NCBI GenBank assembly: GCA_006227965.1
Contig: SBFL01000309.1
Coordinates: 1-9,187 of the forward strand
Direction: 5' to 3'
Source: Bacteroidota bacterium
Lineage (GTDB): Bacteria; Bacteroidota; Bacteroidia; Flavobacteriales; Flavobacteriaceae
Length of the DNA: 9,187 nt
The notes under the pieces were generated by a model. That model made no database searches and had not been told where the DNA came from. It saw nothing but the letters and a program-made list of their open reading frames with translations. A program made the position numbers and the translations under genes. Of the stretch, positions 7,019 through 9,187 are shown piece by piece (the first letter of the stretch is position 1; each line of letters starts with the position of its first letter).

Positions 7019-7771
7019 TTACCCGAAGGCCTTGATAATGGCAATAAAATCATCGGCCACCAGGGAAGCCCCCCCGATAAGCCCGCCATCCACATCGGGT
7101 TTGGAAAAGATCTCCGCTGCATTGCCGGGTTTGACGCTTCCTCCATAGAGTATGGATATTCCTTCAGCCACGGATTCTGAACAGGCACCAGCCACCTGCT
7201 TGCGGATAAAAGCGTGCATTTCCTGGGCCTGCTCCGGGCTGGCTGTCTCCCCGGTCCCAATGGCCCAGACAGGTTCATACGCCAGTATGATCTGCTTCCA
7301 GGCGGTTTCCGGCAAGTCGAACAGGGCGTTCTTTAACTGGCGTTCCACCACCTCAAAGTGTTTTCCGTCATACCGGTCTGCCAGTTCTTCCCCGAAACAA
7401 AAGATGACGTTCATCCCTTTTTCAACGGCCTTGCCAACCTTTTTGGACAGCAGCTCATCATCTTCCCTGAAATAGGCGCGGCGTTCCGAATGCCCCAGAA
7501 TGACCGTTTTTACCCCTACGGACAAAAGCATCTCAGCTGAGATTTCCCCTGTATAGGCACCGCTGTCCGCAAAATGCATGTTCTGAGCTGCCACTTCCAC
7601 CGAAACGCCCTGGAGTAGTGCAACCGCTTCAGGCAGGTTCACAAAAGGCGGGGCTACCATCACGGACACACTGGTCCGTGGCAGGTTGGCTACAAGGTCC
7701 CTTAACAGGGACCGGGTCCCTTCCAGGTCCTGGTTCATCTTCCAGTTTCCGGCTACGATTTTCGTTCTCAT
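7019..7771 (-). CDS. tpiA: Triose-phosphate isomerase
   Basis: This cytoplasmic glycolytic enzyme interconverts dihydroxyacetone phosphate and glyceraldehyde 3-phosphate. The product has 250 residues, the standard length for a single TIM barrel. All catalytic elements are visible: VAGNWKMN with N9 and K11, the electrophile H94 in ILGHSE, the general base E166 in AYEPVWAIGTG, the flexible loop 6 (about 168-178), and the phosphate-binding loops YGGSVKPGN (209-217) and GGLIGGASL (229-237). The ATG at 7771 was chosen because MRTKIVAGNWKMN is the normal N-terminus. A 35-residue in-frame extension to 7876 would run into the preceding gene and is unlike the family. The gene lies 13 bases after the DoxX-type gene and 12 bases before prmA, consistent with one operon. 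Nothing unusual was seen in the sequence. Confidence 0.98.
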   Translation of the reverse strand: MRTKIVAGNWKMNQDLEGTRSLLRDLVANLPRTSVSVMVAPPFVNLPEAVALLQGVSVEVAAQNMHFADSGAYTGEISAEMLLSVGVKTVILGHSERRAYFREDDELLSKKVGKAVEKGMNVIFCFGEELADRYDGKHFEVVERQLKNALFDLPETAWKQIILAYEPVWAIGTGETASPEQAQEMHAFIRKQVAGACSESVAEGISILYGGSVKPGNAAEIFSKPDVDGGLIGGASLVADDFIAIIKAFG

Positions 7772-7784
7772 AATTCTGCTGTTT

Positions 7785-9187
7785 TTATTTTTGACGTTCC
7801 TGAAATTCCCTGATTTCCTCCATAGTATATTGCCGGTACGGGACGCCCTCCAGAATTTCAAGAGCGTATTCCTCAATGGTTTGAGAGTATCCGGCTTCCT
7901 CCCGCCGGGTATTTACGTTTACAGGATCTTCAACGGGCCAGATCAGGCTGAACTCCTGGGGGGTCCCCCAAAAATACGTCATGGCCTGTGTCCCGTACCG
8001 CTGAGGCATCCCCCTGTTCATAAGAGAACGGTCCAGCATCATGGCGTAAAGCCGAAAAGGCAATTCTCCGGTTTCCGCGGCTATCTTGATCCGTGGGAGG
8101 AATTCCTCAATCCGGTCCGAATGCTGGATCACATACCAGGCGGAGAAGTTCGTCGGTTCCCCGACAAGGCTTTTTCCCGGGTAGCCGTATTGGGCAATTA
8201 CCGAGTCGATAAAGACGATATTCTGCCAGTCGATCTGCCATTGTTTATTCCTATTATCCGGGCTCGTGTCCGACCTGTATTTCTGATCCTGGACCTGAAT
8301 GCTGTCAAGGCTTTGCTTTAAGGGGTTCAGGTAGCGATCTCCCTCAGGGAGCTCCGGGGTTTTGAGGTCCGAAAGGTCATTGTAATGGACCTTTTGGACG
8401 ATGGTACCCTTCTCCAGACGAAGCACGCCGGGATTGGAGCGGACTATTGTTTTCAGGGCTGTCATGTCGGTAAAATAGAAAGGAAATTTCAGATCAAACC
8501 GATCCCGGAGGGCATCCGTCTCCTCCCTGGAGGAGGCTGAAAGCCCTGCCACGGAATACCCCTTTTCCAGGGCTGTATCCGTGAGTTCCCTGATCGCAGC
8601 AAAGGCCTCACTCCTGCTTTTTGCCAGATCGTAAGCAATGACCAGCAGGACATTGGGCCGCTGCAGAATGTCAGATGCCAGGTCCACCCCATCGTACTCC
8701 ATGGTCAGATCGTGGATCGGAGGTTCATACCCGGCCTGTACCTGACGCGTCCCTTCGAGGTCTATAAATTCCCCCTCCACCTGCGGGTAATCGCCCAGGG
8801 TAGTGATGATCTTTTCCTCCCCTCCTACCCTGAACTTCCAGTCGTATTCGTAGACGGGTTTGGGGGCGTCCCCGGGGATGCGCATGCTCTCTGGGATATT
8901 GGCCCCCGGATGATAGGGCCGGAAATCCACAACGGGAAGGTGGTTCAGTACATGATTCCCAAACCAGATACAGGCCAGCAAAGCAAGCAGTGTCGTCCAC
9001 ATCCGGAAACGAAGGGTCCCCAGGGGTGTAATGAATTTTTCACCTGCTAGAAGGATCAGGATCAGTACCAGCAGTATAACATCCTTGCCGAAGGACTGCC
9101 AGGGGGTCATTTTGACCGCGTCCCCGAAACAGCCACAATCGGTTACCTTGTTGAAATAGGCTGAATAGAAGGTCAGGAAGGTAAAAA
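7785..9187 (-). CDS. DoxX/BT_3928-type membrane protein with C-terminal DUF6624-like domain, N-terminus off-window
   Basis: The frame is open from the window edge to TAA at 7785, showing the last 466 residues. The visible start (9185 down) is the end of a DoxX/MauE-like membrane part with a TDCGCFGD motif, a CxC pair at about 9137-9145. Two further hydrophobic helices follow (about 9030-9080 and 8955-9000). A soluble region at about 8360-8660 resembles a thioredoxin-like fold (VLLVIAYDLAKS, TIVRSNPGVLRLEKG) but has no CxxC. This layout matches the BT_3928 family found in Bacteroidota next to tpiA; its role is not established, and redox or membrane-linked functions are guesses. The last about 150 residues (about 7880-8318) look like DUF6624, with IAQYGYPGKSLVG, VIQHSD (QHSD at 8126-8115) and MPQRYGTQ (YGTQ at 7997-7986). 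The DUF6624 assignment is by pattern memory and is less sure than the rest. Confidence 0.85.
   Translation of the reverse strand, partial: FTFLTFYSAYFNKVTDCGCFGDAVKMTPWQSFGKDVILLVLILILLAGEKFITPLGTLRFRMWTTLLALLACIWFGNHVLNHLPVVDFRPYHPGANIPESMRIPGDAPKPVYEYDWKFRVGGEEKIITTLGDYPQVEGEFIDLEGTRQVQAGYEPPIHDLTMEYDGVDLASDILQRPNVLLVIAYDLAKSRSEAFAAIRELTDTALEKGYSVAGLSASSREETDALRDRFDLKFPFYFTDMTALKTIVRSNPGVLRLEKGTIVQKVHYNDLSDLKTPELPEGDRYLNPLKQSLDSIQVQDQKYRSDTSPDNRNKQWQIDWQNIVFIDSVIAQYGYPGKSLVGEPTNFSAWYVIQHSDRIEEFLPRIKIAAETGELPFRLYAMMLDRSLMNRGMPQRYGTQAMTYFWGTPQEFSLIWPVEDPVNVNTRREEAGYSQTIEEYALEILEGVPYRQYTMEEIREFQERQK

Noticed and set aside
7772..7876. 35-residue N-terminal extension of triose-phosphate isomerase
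   Set aside because: The family N-terminus is MRTKIVAGNWKMN; the extension covers the 3' end of the upstream gene.
7686..8321. 211-codon open frame on the plus strand across the tpiA start and the DoxX-type gene
   Set aside because: It lies opposite two well-supported genes, has no recognisable domain, and its length is expected by chance in GC-balanced coding DNA.

Overview
The window looks like chromosomal DNA of a Flavobacteriia-type Bacteroidota. Three things support this: a SusC/RagA TonB-linked outer-membrane protein, a membrane-spanning propeller/triple-tyrosine/LuxR regulator, and the block [DoxX-type BT_3928-like gene]-tpiA-prmA-clpS, which I recall as typical of this group. Base composition looks close to half G+C by eye, so a moderately GC-rich marine genus such as Robiginitalea is possible; this is a guess. 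No RNA gene, CRISPR array, insertion sequence or integrase was seen.

All six genes lie on the minus strand and read from high to low coordinates. First comes a tight housekeeping block. A DoxX/BT_3928-type membrane protein (7785-9187, N-terminus off-window) carries what looks like an added C-terminal DUF6624 domain. Then follow tpiA (7019-7771), prmA (6167-7006) and clpS (5845-6120), with gaps of 13, 12 and 46 bases.

Directly behind clpS, with no sizeable gap, starts a large one-component sensor-regulator (ORF 2985-5861). It has a signal peptide, a periplasmic beta-propeller, a Y_Y_Y domain, one membrane helix, a coiled coil and a LuxR/GerE helix-turn-helix. It has no histidine-kinase or receiver domain. 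Its ORF contains no ATG near the 5' end, so its start must be GTG or TTG.

After a 251-base AT-rich spacer comes a SusC/RagA receptor gene (2733 down to base 1, C-terminus off-window). Its SusD partner would be expected just outside the window. The spacer is the most structured non-coding stretch. It holds a perfect 15-bp inverted repeat straddling a Bacteroidota-type promoter (TTTA-N19-TAATTTTG) and an 11-bp tandem direct repeat further upstream. The simplest reading is that the sensor detects a periplasmic ligand, probably linked to the imported nutrient, and controls the SusC operon through these sites. The nutrient cannot be named from the sequence. Apart from the regulatory spacer and the apparent BT_3928-DUF6624 fusion, this is ordinary flavobacterial gene content, and I see no clear sign of an undescribed multi-gene system.
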